Shown here piece after piece: positions 12,301 through 25,900 of a stretch of DNA of 64,000 nt (position 1 is its first letter; each line of letters starts with the position of its first letter). The position numbers and the translations under genes were made by a program. Source of the stretch: Rhynochetos jubatus (Eukaryota; Chordata; Aves; Eurypygiformes; Rhynochetidae); assembly GCA_027574665.1 (NCBI GenBank), contig CM050648.1:41945700-42009699 (forward strand), written 5' to 3'. The notes under the pieces were generated by a model. It was not told the DNA's origin and searched no databases. It saw only the letters and a list, made by a program, of their open reading frames with translations.

Positions 12301-14174
12301 ACGCTTTCACGTCCCATGGGAGCTCTAATTAAGTTAATCTTGTTTTGCAGGCTTTCACTCCTCTTCCCACGCAATCCTCTGCGCTGAGTGGGCACATGGT
12401 AAATTTGATCACTAAGCTGGCCCAGATGCAAAGGCAAACCCCAGATATTTTCTTGCAGGGCTTGACTCATCAGTTCTGGTGAGGTTCACCACACTGCAGT
12501 AAAATCCACAGGGAATGAAAAAGTGTCAGGTCCTGACACCAACCATCATACTGTAAACACGGTAGCTTAACAGGCTGGGATCTGGTCATCCAATGGCTAA
12601 GTCACGATGTTACTTAGTGCTGGCGTGTTCCCCTTCCAGTGAGGATTTGACCCTTAATTTGTTTTGCAAGGGATAGAAGCACGCTATCCAGCGCACCAAG
12701 CTGCTGGTTGTATTTGCTGTGTAGGCAGTGAATACCTCAAACAGAAGATGTTAGTGCAGCACATCTCACCCCCTCACCCTTGCTAAACAGGACTTGGCAC
12801 TCTTCCCAGACGTAGTGAATGAGGCACCCGTGGCTAAGAGTTTGTCACTTCTACAATTCCTGTATTTTCAACCTGCTGATAGGGGGAACTAGGATTCAAT
12901 AAACTCCTGTTAGAGGGTAAATATGACTCAAAGGAAATGCATATAGTAAATGAAAATTCAGAATGCAACTCAGTCATCTTCAGGATAGTGATCCTTCCCT
13001 CTGTCTGGAATCTCCTTTGCCTCAGCTGTTCTTCTTCTTCTGGAATAAGAAGAAAAAGTTGATTTTAAAGAATTCTCTCTAAGCGGTGTTTGCCCTGCTT
13101 CCTTCATAGGCAACACAGGAGATACTTGGCTTCTCTTAGCAAGGGACTAGTTTTCAAACTAAGACCCCCTTCTCTCTGGTAGTTGCAATACGTGACTGAG
13201 GACAAGTTTCTCTAGGCTGCAATTACAGCGATGTACTCCCAATTGCTAAAGCAGCTGACACCGCCACTGGAAACTTAGTAAGATTCTGTGAGGTTTCCCA
13301 GTAGACATATAGAACTAATCACAGTATATAGGCACCAGGGGTATCACCTGTCCTTCCGTTCCTACTTCATGCCACTTGAAAGAAAGCAGAAAAATCAGAC
13401 TGTTTACAGGCATATTATACTATTCCGCTTCAGAAGCTGGGGTAGATGGGGGTAATTAATGCTTTAATAACAAAATATTTATCATATTTTGAGTGCTCTA
13501 ATAGAAAAGAAAAATAATTTTTTTTTTTTTTTTAAAGTGAGCTTTTAAGAGAATATGGCTCCAACAGCAAGCCAGGCTGTTGTTGTTTATTATTCTAAAG
13601 TGAGGGTGACTATCCTAGTCACCATGCAGTTGCATTTATCCAGCTTACCAACCCTTACTCTCTATTTTCTTTATCCTCCTTTGTTGTAATGTATCCATAA
13701 ACAAGATTAAATGGTGGTGAAGTCAGGTCGATGTAATAATCTACCACAGACTCACATGAAGCATAAATAGCAATTTAGTGTGCTACTGGTTACACTGTTC
13801 ACTAAAGGTGACAGTATCTCCCCAACAACAAACACCCAGAGCTTTCTGGAGATTAAGGTAGGCCGAAATACAGTACAGCCCTCAGTAAAAAACAGCTACA
13901 GACTAGCAGTACATTTACGTAGGACAAGTACTACACACGAGCAAAAGTGAGAGCACTTACAAAGTTCCTCAAACTTGTTCTTATGACTCAAACAGCCTTG
14001 GTTTCCTTTGAAAACATCCAGCATGAGGTTACACAAAACACACAAACAACGCCAGTCCCAGTTCTGCACTCCTGGGATTTTGCCAACACTCACAAATTGG
14101 TCCAAAAATAATGAGTGGCAAGAGGGAAGGCATCCTCATCTAATACAAATTAGGGTAGCTCCATTTCTGGAGTT
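9302..14174. other. Intergenic, no gene seen
   Basis: Nearly 4.9 kb of unique sequence with a T18-type run near 13518-13535 and no recognised repeat family. Open frames up to 119 codons (10858-11217, plus) have no recognisable features. Confidence 0.55.
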
Positions 14175-14955
14175 AGAATCATGGAATCCTTGAGGTTGGA
14201 AAACACCTTTAAGATCACCGAGTCCAACCATTAACCTAACACTGCTAATATCACCACTAAACCATGTCCCTAAGCACCACATTTACATGTCGTTTAAATA
14301 CCTCCAGGGATGGTGACTCAACCACTTCCCTGGGCAGCCTGTTCCAATGCCTGACAACCCTTTCAGTGAAGAATTTTTTTTCCTAATATTCAATCTGAAC
14401 CTCCCCTGGCATAACTTCAGGCCATTTCCTCTTCTGCTATCTCTTGTTACTTGGAAAAGAGACCAACACCCACCTCTCTGCAACCTCCTTGCAGGTAGCT
14501 GTAGAGAGTGATCAGGTCTCCCCTGAGCCTCCTCTTCTCCAGGCTGAACACCCCCAGCTCCCTCAGCTGCTCCTCCCAGGACTTGTGCTCCAGACCCTTC
14601 CCCAGCTCCGTTGCCCTTCTCTGGACACACTCCAGCCCCTCAGTGCCTTTCTTGCAGTGAGGGGCCCAAAACTGAACACAGGATTCGAGGTGCGGCCTCA
14701 CCAGTGCCCAGTACAGGGGCACAATCCCTGCCCTGGTCCTGCTGGCCACACTGTTCCTGATGCAGGCCAGGATGCCACTGGCCTTCTTGGCCACCTGGGC
14801 ACACTGCTGGCTCATGTTCAGCTGGCTGTTGACCAACACCCCCAGGTCCTTTTCTGCCGGGCAGCTTTCCAGCCACTCGTCCCCAAGGCTGTAGTGTTGC
14901 ATGGAACTTGAATCAAGAGTAGTGATTCCACTTGGGTCTCCTCTGGCCCCCAACT
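14175..14955 (-). mobile_element. CR1 LINE, 5'-truncated, C-terminal ORF2 remnant
   Basis: The plus strand starts AGAATCATGGAATCCTTGAG, the reverse complement of a CR1 3' end. The minus-strand frame 14953-14447 encodes the region after the reverse transcriptase domain, with the CR1 signatures [49 protein letters not shown] and [12 protein letters not shown]. It is open over 168 codons, so relatively young, but lacks the catalytic domain and 3' part of the frame. It belongs to the same subfamily as the copy at 45795-46494. Confidence 0.95.
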
Positions 14956-16089
14956 GTGGAAGACACTAATTTGAAAGTCTTAAAAAGCATTTCCTTTACC
15001 CTAAGGCTAATTTTAGCCTTTCATCATACAGACTAGTAAACCAAGATATTTGGCGAGTTTTATTTCAGCAAATTTATTCAGTGAGTTTATTACTTGCAGG
15101 AAGTCTTTGTAGAAGCTGGGGAAAGGAGCCAGGTCTCCCACCTTCTAGCCTCCAGCTCCCACCATAAGGTCAGTCCCAATGTTAAACATTATTAATTTCC
15201 AAGTATTACAACAAAGCACATATTTAAACTTTTTTTGACAATTAAATGAATGGGGTATTTTTTACACTTCCTTGTTTCCAGCAAGTCACTGTAAACAATA
15301 AAATCCACAAAAAGAAAGCAGCCGCCAATCCCACATTTCATCAGTGCCACTGCCATTAGCCTCCTGAATTTACTGTACAACACAATAATACATTAACGCC
15401 CACTAAAATATTCTAATCCAGCAGTTTCTTTCTGTGAATAGCTCTTGAGGGTGCAGCAGAGTCTACAGACGGGAGCCTAGGCTCCGACCCCAGACCGCAT
15501 ACCTGGAAGAACAGACCTTTTGGCTTCTTTCAACGATAGGTTAAATAGAATGTGCGGGGGAAGCAGGAAAAGTATTGATTTAAACAGCACAGCAGCTTTA
15601 AAAACCCTGCTCTTTTTTACTATGGGGAGCCATTTGTTCCCAGGCCAGCAAGTAAAGCAACCTGCTCCCTCACCAGGACGCAGCACAAGTGTTCCCTTCC
15701 TCCATCCTTCCTCCCTGAAAGTGTTTGTGCACGGGGAGTTCTCAGAATTGCTTTGGAGATTATTGGATCAAACAGCAGATTTTTCAAAGCTGCCTAAAGA
15801 AGCTTACATTGTGAATTGCCATCCATGGTCTTCGTCCTGCGGCTTATTAAATCTAGTGTTTCATAAGCACGTGTTTGCTGGATTGATCAGACCAAAACAA
15901 CATTCAGAAACTTGTGTTCTCGTACTTCCAGCGAGGTGTAACAGCAACACACACATACCAATCTGGAACGGAGGCAAATTAGTGACCTCCGTGCCGAGGA
16001 AATACCTCCAGTCCTATTTCTCCTGGTGGTACTACGCATCCACTCCTCAGAGGGTCTTTCCCTGAAGCTGTGACTATCAGCGCCTTACA
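14956..16089. other. Intergenic upstream of SDR16C5
   Basis: AT-rich at first, then moderate in G+C. A 181-codon plus-strand open frame (15520-16065) has no recognisable domain, signal peptide or repeat and is not supported as a gene. Confidence 0.5.
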
Positions 16090-17110
16090 GCGCCGGAGTT
16101 CTGCTGCCCAAGGCGAGCGGGAGGTTAAACCCCCTCCCAGACAACGCTGCTCTAAGCGACGAAGGTAGCGATCTCGAAGACTCCTCCGACAACACACCCT
16201 GCAAGCTCAAGTCCCGCTCGTTCCCCTGAACGGGCACGGCCCTGGAAAGGGCCACGTTCGCCCCGGTGAGACCCCTGCCACGCTGCACGGCTCCCCGCAG
16301 GCGCTGGCCCTACCGGCCCGCTGCCCTTCAGACCAGGGTTCCCTCGGGTCCAGGCCTCGGCGTGGGGCTGCGGCCAACCCACGCCTGGCGAATTCTTCAC
16401 GCGGGCCTGCCTGAACTTCCCACGCAGTGCCACACATCCCGGAGCCCGGTACTGCCCCAAAGGTTCCTCCAAACGTCCTCCAAAGCTTCCATCAGCACCC
16501 TCGCTCCTCCCGCCGGGAGTTCGCCCCGCCGGCCGGCAGCCCCGCCTCCAGCCATCCGGTCAACCCCGCGGCGGGGCGGGCCGCCGGTTTAAAGGCCGGG
16601 CCGCCCCGCCTAGCCGCTCCCTGCTTCCCCTTGGCCTGCTCGCCTTCTGCCCTGCTCGGGAGCCGCCGGCAGCTTCCCACGCCGCGCCGGGCAGACGGCG
16701 GTACCCTTCAGCCCGGCAGGTAGAGGTACCCGTGGCCGCGGGGGGTGTCGGTGCTGAGGGCGTTTTGGGGCGATGGGGAGGGCGGTGTCTCCAGCCTCCC
16801 CCCGGTCCCGCTATCGGGGCGGCGGAGCGGGATGCTGCGGTGGCCTGAGGGAGGCGGGAAGCTGGTCACCGCGGCTGAAAGCTGCCTGTGGCCATGTTTT
16901 GGGGGGTTTTTTATGATGCCAGTTGGGTTAGCGGGCGAGTCGTGCCCAGCGCGGGTAAGACACTCTCGCCTCGTCCAGGTGGTGAGGAAGGTGTTGCTGC
17001 ACCTCAGCCCTCCGACTGGCTTGGCTCTAGGACCTCTGCGGTTCTGGGGGTCACAGCTGTCCCCCCGCGGCGAGCGAGGTGATGCTCGCCAAACGCCGCT
17101 CAGGTGATGA
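16090..17110 (+). promoter_or_regulatory. SDR16C5: CpG-island promoter of SDR16C5
   Basis: G+C and CpG rise strongly between about 16090 and 17110. A GC box (GGGGCGGG near 16573) precedes a TATA-like TTTAAAG at 16588-16594, placing a likely start site near 16615-16620. A consensus-like donor follows at 16719/16720. The only downstream gene on this strand is SDR16C5, so this is taken as its promoter. The assignment of the start site is inferred, not observed. Confidence 0.65.
16617..16719 (+). other. SDR16C5: SDR16C5 exon 1 (5' UTR), predicted
   Basis: Predicted non-coding first exon, from about 25-30 bases after the TTTAAAG box to the donor CCCGGCAG/GTAGAG at 16719/16720. It would splice to the acceptor at 19578/19579 over a 2.9-kb intron. 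The 5' end is approximate and alternative first exons are possible. Confidence 0.5.
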
Positions 17111-19578
17111 GCCTTGAGTCCCTTTGGCCAGCAGAGGCGTTCGGCGGTTTGGATGCCAGCCTCGACTCTGTCGTGTGTCGCGAGCGGTGACAGGTAGTTA
17201 ATTCGTGTGCCGGCGAGGCTGTGAGGGCAACGCTGTCTGCGCTCGAAATCTGCCCCCTAAGCCAGCCAGAAACCTTGGGTGCTTCAACACAGCATAAGAG
17301 CCCTGTCTGTGGGGATGTAGGCATATTAAAAAGCAATGTACAGCACCAGACAGGATCCGAGGTCTTGTGTGTGCCAGTGGTACCCCTGGTTAATTCACCT
17401 GTAAACCTGCTCGCTTTAGTTAGGAGCCCAAATCAGCCCAAATCAGTCGGCTGATTTAATTGTCCGCGTGGATGTGCTTGGTTACAGCAGCTGGTGGAAT
17501 TAGCAGCACCGATGCAGTGAGCCAGTGAGAGTGGAGGACTCTTGGCCCAGTCAAAGCTGGATTAGGTGAGAGACTTGTCAGTGGAAATTGAGCATCTCAC
17601 TGAAGGATGCGGAGTTGGTGTTACAACAAAGTCTTCTCTTGCCTAACCCAGCTTGACTACTTTAAGAGAAAGTCAGTGCTTCCCGAAGGTCTAATGTGAC
17701 TTTGTCCTGCTCAAGCCTAATATATGATTATTTTGCTTAATAAGTTACTGACATACATTCTCAACTGGGTTTAGGTCAAACTGTGTATTATACTTTGAAG
17801 GCAATCGCCTCTCCTGTTTTTCCATAGGGATTAACTCTAACATCCTTATCTGCTCCAGAGATACCAAGCTCCTTCCGTGCAAATGGAGGATGGCGCCTTA
17901 AGTTAGCGTAATGAAGTTAAATTCTGCAACTGCTTTTACTTTAAATATTTGTTGCTTGTGTTTCGAAAAGCTTGCTGGTTTTCTGATGTACATGAAATAT
18001 AACACCCCTCCTGGTGTAACCATAGGTGTGCTTATATCTGTAGTAGCTCTGTAGTTCTGACAGCCTACTACAGATGTCAATGAAAATGTCTGGAAAAATG
18101 TGTTGGTTTGATATTTCTTCCTTTTCTTACTGTTGTTTACTACCTTTCGTCTGTACTGGAACTTTGGCACACATTTTGTCCCATTTTAAAGAGAATGAAG
18201 AACTGAAAGCATTTGCCCTGTGACTCCTCTTCTTAAGAAAGAAGAACTTGTTTCCGTACCCACTGTGCTTTTGATGAATGTTTTTCTGCTATTAGAATAG
18301 GTTTAAGATGTTCTAAAGCTTCTGGCAGAAAGCTTTCTGAAATAACTTGCTCTGTTCTTGCAGTGGTCTGTCCCTTTTCAGGACTGGCTGTGTTTCCCAT
18401 ATACAAATCATGAGACTCATGATAACGTGTATGTCCACGTGCTAAATTTCATGAACTTTGCTCAGAGTAGCAGAGAGCTAAGTAACTTATCTCTTGGCAG
18501 TTGTCAAACACGATTGCTTACACGCATAGATAGCAATGTTAACTAAGAGATGTGATCGAACTGGGCATGTTGTGCTAAAGGTTGAAGTGTAAGTGCCAGC
18601 ATGTTCTACCTTCAGCTGAGGAGGAAGATATTCATCTGTCATACGGCAGTTAGTCAAAGAGTAAAACCTGCTTTGACCAAGGGTGCACCTCTTGCATAGC
18701 ATTTGTATACTGGGAAACAAATAGCGTTCTCCCAAGGATGTAAATGCCTGCTCAGTGTCAGCGTTGCTGTGGGGAGTACAGACTGTGAAGTCAAACGCGT
18801 ACCTGAGACGGTATGATTCAAGCCCCTGACAATCCCCTTAATGCAGGGAGGCGATGAGAAGAAAGTCAACAACTTTGCAATACATTCCTAAACAAAACAC
18901 TCTGATTGCAAAAGCAGGCTCTGCTCAATAATTTTAGTACTGGTAGTTGAAAAGCTAGTAGTGACAACCAGTCATTTACCTGGTGTGCTCTGGAGATTTA
19001 TAAGCGTACTGTGTTCTGAAGCTCCCTAGGCTGACAGCTTTTCAGCAGGGTTGAGACTGTGTCTTGGTTCTACATGTGATTTCTTGGTGCCTACAGAGCA
19101 CAAAAGTCATGGTCCTAAAAGGAGAATTATGTCCTGGCCTAAAGCACTAACTTGTGCGCACTAAAGCTGTTTGATTTGTCACTGCCGTGCGTTTCTGCTT
19201 AAGGTGCTCGGGGGGGCAACTATCACTTTTTTTGATTCCGGTTTTTGAGTCCATGTTTTGTCAGAGCAGAGATGCAAACCCATGATGTGAGGGGTAGGCA
19301 GTGCCTAAAGCAGATGAGGGCAGGTGTTCCATTTGGCAGGGACAGGTAAATCAGTTGCGTGCTGTGTTCTGGCGGAGAGTAGGAGCAACCTGGAGATGAT
19401 ACAGACAGAAGATGAACAGGTTGGATGTGATCCTATAACTTTTTATTTTTTGAACCAACACTCAAACGGGCTGCAGAAAATATTTAGAATGGATCGGAAA
19501 ATGCTTTTCAGTTTTGAAATATTGATGTTTTGTCTCTCTGTGGCTTATTCTGGCAAACCTTTTTTTTTTTTTTATCAG
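17111..19578 (+). other. SDR16C5 intron 1 (predicted), no other gene
   Basis: Unique sequence between the CpG island and the first coding exon, ending in a T-rich polypyrimidine tract (19561-19573) and TATCAG acceptor. No mobile element was recognised, and open frames are short. Confidence 0.5.
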
Positions 19579-19922
19579 GTATCTGAAGAAACAGCCTCAA
19601 GATGAACTTCTTCCTGGAAACACTTCAAGTCATCGGACTTTTTTTTTATTACTTGCTGGAGTCGCTTGTGTTCTTGGTTGTGCCTAAACGGAAGAAGAAT
19701 GTTAGTGGTGAAATAGTATTAATAACAGGAGCAGGAAACGGCATCGGAAGACTCCTGTCTTTAAAGTTTGCCAGCCTTGGAGCCACAGTGGTTCTCTGGG
19801 ACATTAATCAGGAGGGGCTCAAGGAGACGAGTAGACTGGCCAGAGAAAATGGAGTAGGGAGAGTACACTCTTACCTCTGTGACTGTAGCAAAAGGCAGGA
19901 CGTCTACAGAGTAGCTGATCAG
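19579..19922 (+). CDS. SDR16C5: SDR16C5 first coding exon
   Basis: Acceptor TATCAG at 19578, 23 bases of 5' UTR, ATG at 19602, and donor CAG/GTAAAG at 19922/19923. The coding part gives residues 1-107 in phase 0: the membrane anchor, the basic KRKK after it (29-32), the glycine-rich cofactor loop and the VHSYLCDCS segment. Confidence 0.93.
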
Positions 19923-22900
19923 GTAAAGTATCTTATTTGGGGCTTTGGAACTATTCTGAGTGGGTGGTGCACGTGTGTATGGTATGTTTTAGTGACATCA
20001 AAGCGAGAGATTAAAGTTGATTCATTCAGAATGTATTTTGCTTGCTACCTATTTCAGGAATACTGGTTTTTAGAGGTAACTTTTGTACCTCTGTTCTGTT
20101 AAAAATAATTAAAAAAAGAGAAAGCTGGTTCTCTTTTTCAGTAGCTAATTTCAACTGGGTAGCTTCTCATTCATTCAATTGCTGAGCAAGCATTCACTGG
20201 TGAAGTGTAGAAAATCAATTTATTGAAGCTAAAGCAGTATTTCAAGTTCTGGCAGCCTTTTACTGAAAGTAAACCCTAAAGACCATATATTGTAAAAAGG
20301 ATTAACTGCTTAGGCAATTTTAAACTAATTCCATGGTTGTGAATAGATTTTTTTTTTTTTTTTTGCAGGCTCACTTTATCAGGATTAATAAATGTATCTT
20401 GAAGTCTTCAATATTTCTTACTTTCCTTTCTGACTATCTTTGTAAATATGCCTGAGGAGGAGTTTTTTAAAAAAAAAAAAAAATAGTTCAGCTGTCTTCC
20501 AGACATCTGTTGGCTGAAATACAGCTCCTCTTTTGTGCTGTTGGTAAGAAGCTGGAGCCTTCTCCATTTTTCTCTCTGTCCAAAAATGACTAGGACAAGC
20601 TTTCTGAACAGTGAAGCTTGTGTGTGACTTGCAGCTTGTTAGGGGCTGGTACTATTGGGTTTATTCTGGTGGTGCTGGTCACCCGTTGCAGCTCCGTCAC
20701 GCCAGCTGAGCGCGCACCTGCAGAGCGGTTGCGTGTGTCTCGTTACAGGCCTGTAACTGTGCTTCCTGCTGAACTAGGAGGAGGGGGTATTGTAGTGCGA
20801 AGGACACTGGGATGAGGAAGATGGAAACTAACCTGGAGTTTTGAGGACTGGAGTTTGCACTTTGGTCCCAGGGAGAAAAGCAGTAGCGGAGCCTTTCTGG
20901 CCAAACACAAAAAGGAGAGGAGGATGTAGATGTGCGTGACACAGGTTAGGGATGATAAAACCAGAAGTAGACGGGAGTAAAGAAGTGGTAAGAGGCACTC
21001 TGTGCATGATTCATCACTTATAATCTTCTGTCAGGCCCTCACTAACAGCTGATCAACTAATAATCCTCCTGGCGATCCACACAGAAGAAAATACCCTGCT
21101 ACTGTTATTTCAGAGACGTCATGTGCTGCTGACAACTTCCATGCAAGTACACTGACAACTTTTCCATCTTGTTAGTGACACAGGCCTTCAGTATTAGTGC
21201 TTGGTGCCACTGTTTACATAATGCAGCGTGGTAGACTTTGGCTCGTGGTGTGCAGCGTCAGCCTTTGCAAGGTGAGGCAGCACGGTTCCAGGTTTTGTTT
21301 GTTTCCTCCACCCACCCTTCAGCGATTCGGCTTCACGCCGTGACATGGAGTTTTGCAAGACTATAATGGACTAAATTCATTCAGGCAGGGCAGGATATGG
21401 TTGAAAACTTTGTGCCCAGTAAAACAATCTCAAAGCCAAAATGAAATGTATGTGAACCTTAAATACCTGCTTCTGGTACTTCATCAGCCACACAGAGACC
21501 AGGAAAAAAATCACTTCAGTAGGAAGAAAACCAAAAAGCCCTGCACATGTTGTGTCCTTGTTCCTTTTTTGTACCAACAGGATGAAGGACAGCTTTTGGC
21601 TATCAAGAGCTGTAGCTTAAAATTTATGTCTAATGTCCCTGTTTCAGAAGTACCCAACCCCAAAAGGAATGTGGCCTTCTCTGACCTAACCCTCCCTCCA
21701 TCGAGTTCAGCTAAACTTTAAGAATTAGGGCTTCAATCCTCCTACTTGTGATGAGTAGGAGCCTTTTCCTCATCATGTTGGAAAATTGCATCTGGGCTTA
21801 CGTTTACCTCCAGGACCTCTCTCCCTTGGCATTTTTTTTTTGCTTATCCACTGCTTTTTCTTACTTGTTAGTCAAGATGTCATTTTGCAGCCAGTTTTCC
21901 ACTTTCCTGGGAATCCTCTTGCCTGTGTAGAGGAGGAACAGTAGAAGCACATTTCCTGGTGGTATTTCATGCTGCTTATGAAACTTCCAGTGCTTTCTTC
22001 CACCTCTTGTAAGTGGTTACGTAGGGGCTCATGGTTCTTAGAAAGTAAACACTTTGGGATCCTGTTTGGGAATTGCTCACTACTAAACTTCTATATGAAA
22101 GTACACATATAAGTGAAGAAACAAACAGGAAATAGTGTTTATACCTGAAAAAGATGCTTAATCAGATCAGCTGTTTGCATAATGCTTGCCTTACCTAGGC
22201 CTAAACCACCTGGAACATGCCTTTCTTCACTGCACAAGTGGAGAGGTTTAGAGCTTTGGAAAGCTGACATTATTCCCTTCCCCACCCTTAACAGCTAGGG
22301 AAAAGTCTCAGTAAAGGTCTTCTGTACATGGCCTCGAAGCAGAGCGTGGAAGCCTGGGCTGAGTGTCTTGACTTTGTCACACGGCAGAGCTGAGAGAAGG
22401 GAATTAAAATGGCCAGTTTGCAGAGGAAAGAGCTGCCAGATCTAGTTAGCAGGGAAGCAGCATGAACAGAGGTGTTGTAAAGCTGGAATTGTTTGTCTGG
22501 GTTACCAGAAGGCACTCCAGTACTGAATTCCCTCCAAAGTGTGAATGTGCTTTGGATGACTGAGTAGAGACAAGTGGTGAAGGAGGAGGTGGTTCAGGTT
22601 TTTGCCACTAGTCAGAAATGGGATAATCAAGGTTCTGTTCTTATTTCCCTTCCTGCATCCAATCTGAGCACCCCAATCACCAAGTTGTAAACTGTATGTA
22701 CCGCATCCCCCACCTCTGTCCATCTCCTGGTCACACAAAAGCAGCATGACCGCTCACTCAGATATTTATTTGCCCCAAAGGGTAGATTTGGGGTACCGGT
22801 CCAGGCTTCCAGCACTGCTAGATCCCATGACATGAGGCTGTATTAAAGCCTCATTCACGAATTATTACATTTATGTCTCTGAATGCACGCCGGTTTTAGC

Positions 22901-25900
22901 TTGATGAGGGGTACGTACTCAGGTCAGTGACTAGAACAGCTTGGCTAAGGCTGCCTATGGAGAGCGTGTGGTGCTGCTTCAGAAATGAATTGCTGGGTGA
23001 CAACTTTTTGAGAGGGACATACAGGAATGTGTGAGCAATGACTGAGGTGGAGACGGGCTCTGGCTGGTGAAGTCATTATGAAAGCTGTTCTGTATCATCC
23101 TACCAGGGCTGTTTTTTGTAGTTTTGGGGTGGGTTTTTTGGTTTGGGGCTGTTTTGGGTTGTTCTTGTTGTTTGGGGTTTTTGTTAACCCTTAGTTAACA
23201 AACATGGACAATATTGGAACAAGATCATGAAAGATGAGGAGGTTAAGATGGAATAAAGGATAGGTAGTAAATATCCTTTAATTCCTTATACAGAAGCCTA
23301 CCTGGTCTGCTTGTGCTTGCCGCAGGCACCTAGCAAAGGAAGTGCCATGAAGAAATAAGGTTCTGTGATCTCCAGCTGTGGCAAAGTGGCATAAACCCAA
23401 GGTGGTTTGCCAAAACTGCTGGTCAGAACATGTTTAGCACTTGATCTGGAAATCGCAGATTAAACAACATACAGAGCACTCATTGCCTTTTTCCCAGATA
23501 GGTCAGATTAATGAACTGTACTTCAAATAGTGCCTGAAATATTTGCATGCTCTGTTTGAGAGCTGGCACAACATCTTGATAATCGGCTGGCCTGTTGTTG
23601 TTCTCTCGAGTCTGTTCGTCAAAGTTCTCAGTCTGGAGCTAAAATGAGAACTATACGTCCTCTTACTGAACTGAATGTGTAGAGATTATTCTTTAGCCAA
23701 CTTCTTTTCTGGGAACCACCTTATAAGGGTTCTGGTACAGCGTTAGGATGGAAGCAAATACACTAGAAACAAGCTTCAGCAGCTCATAAGGCTTGTGCCT
23801 TCTGTGAGCGCACGTGTCCTAAAATCTTCCTTTATTCAGAACCACACAGCTTTTGTTTAGCTTTCATAGCAAACCATTTCCCTTCAGTTTTCTTATTTCT
23901 TGGGTTGTCCTGAGAGCCAGTACCAGTGGGGACCTGGGGTTCTTTCCGGCTGTCTTTATGAGAAATAAACTGGTAAAAAAACCTTTTTGTTTAAATTCCT
24001 GGCCTGTAAAGTTGCTTGAAGTAGTCAAGATACTGAACAGATAAAGGTTGTAAGGAGGAAATTAATTTCACAGGAGGTCTTTCTCACTGCTTATGCATAA
24101 GAGAAATACTTCTTATCAAAAGTGACCGTTTGCCTTGTACAGTTCCAACATACTGAGGGCAAAAACACTCCGTCTGCTCTCCCAGAAAGCTGCAGGGAAG
24201 TCTGTTTTAACGTGTGCTCTGTGGAATGCGAGTGACATTGCCACTAGTGGGAAAAGTGCTGTGTAATGCCTGCCCATGTTTAACAATCACAGAAGTGTGG
24301 AAAACCGCATGAAGAATCTTGAAATACCTGAAACATTAAGATGCTACTAAGTAGCTGCTGCCCTGTGCAGCGGGAGCGATGAATCCCTGGACTGTTGGGA
24401 TGCAGGCAATTAACGCTGCCAACAGGGAATCCAATTTTCCTTCTGCTCATCAGAAGACTCGGGTACTGAGCAAGCCGGCTTCAGCCTTCAAGTTGTATGG
24501 CAGCGCTCCTGCTGTGCTCAAGCTGCGCTGCAGGAAACACTAGAGGATTTGAGTATAAGCAAGGAACCTCACAAGCGACAGCTCGGATATTAGAACCCCC
24601 GCGTGGCTTTGATGTACCTGATTCTGGTGAGCTCTCCTGAGGGTCTATGCACTGTGCCTCACCGCATGGCATAGAAATGGCCCTGCAAACAGAATCGCCC
24701 ATGGGTTTTAATACTGTAGCAAAATACTTGTGTTACTGAAGCTGTCTGCAGCAGAGACTCCTCTGGAACAGTCGTAGCAAGAACCAGAGGCGCTGACAGC
24801 AGAAGCCTGCGTGGAGCTGTTGGGCTACACACCTCCAGAGAAAGTCCAGTTGTAAGCTCAGCTCTAAAAAGGCATCAGGTGGGAACACGCGAGAACCTGA
24901 GGTGTTTGGATCTGTAACAAGCATAAGTTCAACTTAGTTGGTGTCCCTGCCCATGGCAGGGGGGTTGGGACTAGATGATCTTTAAGGTCCCTTCCAACCC
25001 AAACCTTTCTGTGATTCTACAAAATGCGCAATATTTCTTATGTTTTCACCTATAAAACTTAGCAAGCATGTTTTGTATTTATCGTGTAATATTTTGAGGC
25101 TTTTTGTTTCAGGTTAAAAAAGAAGTTGGCGACGTTAGCATCCTGGTCAACAACGCCGGCATTGTAACTGGGAAGAGGTTTCTTGATTGCCCAGATTCGC
25201 TTGTGGAAAAGACCATGGAAGTGAACATAATGGCACACTTCTGGGTAACACCTGCACTTTGCACATACATACTAGAACACCCTTTAACCTGTTTTCAGTG
25301 CTAATTTTGCCTCTTGGAATTAAGGAACATACACGAGGATGTTTATAACTCCCTGTAAGTTCAGCCAGAAATGATACGTAGAAATTACTTTCTGTGCCTG
25401 GGAGTAAAATAAAAAAGGGTGGAAAAATGGATCCTTTGGGAACTTCTGGGATAGGTAGGTGGAAGCAAAACTGCTTCGTATTTAGAAATGCTCTGAAGAA
25501 CTGCAGTTTACCGTCTGCTAAATTCTGAAACTAGTCTTATGTTATAATCCCTCAATATTAATTGACATGAAGTAGGGCCAGGCCTGTACTAACAGAGAAG
25601 ATTTTAATTCTGTTAGTGTTCTAGCTGCTTTGTGGTTATGGCAGTTTCAGTAAGAAATACCACATGTTCAGACAATGCTCTTGATAATAAGTGGAACTTT
25701 TGTCCAAAATGAGTAACTTCATGTGCTTTTTCCTCTTTCCAGGGAAGGCAGGTCATCTATGGGGTATTTCCATCATAAGGAATTGCAAAGGGGATATTAA
25801 AACATATTTCAGTTTCTTCATAAATAAATTTAATCGCAAAGATTTAATTAATTTAGTAGAAGGAAGACACGAAATTCAGATTTTTGCCATTTTACAAAAT

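Noticed and set aside
4890-16089. Search for PENK or a second SDR16C gene upstream of SDR16C5
   Set aside because: No YGGFM-type enkephalin repeats and no TGxxxGxG or YxxxK exons were seen. Either gene, if present, is outside the window.
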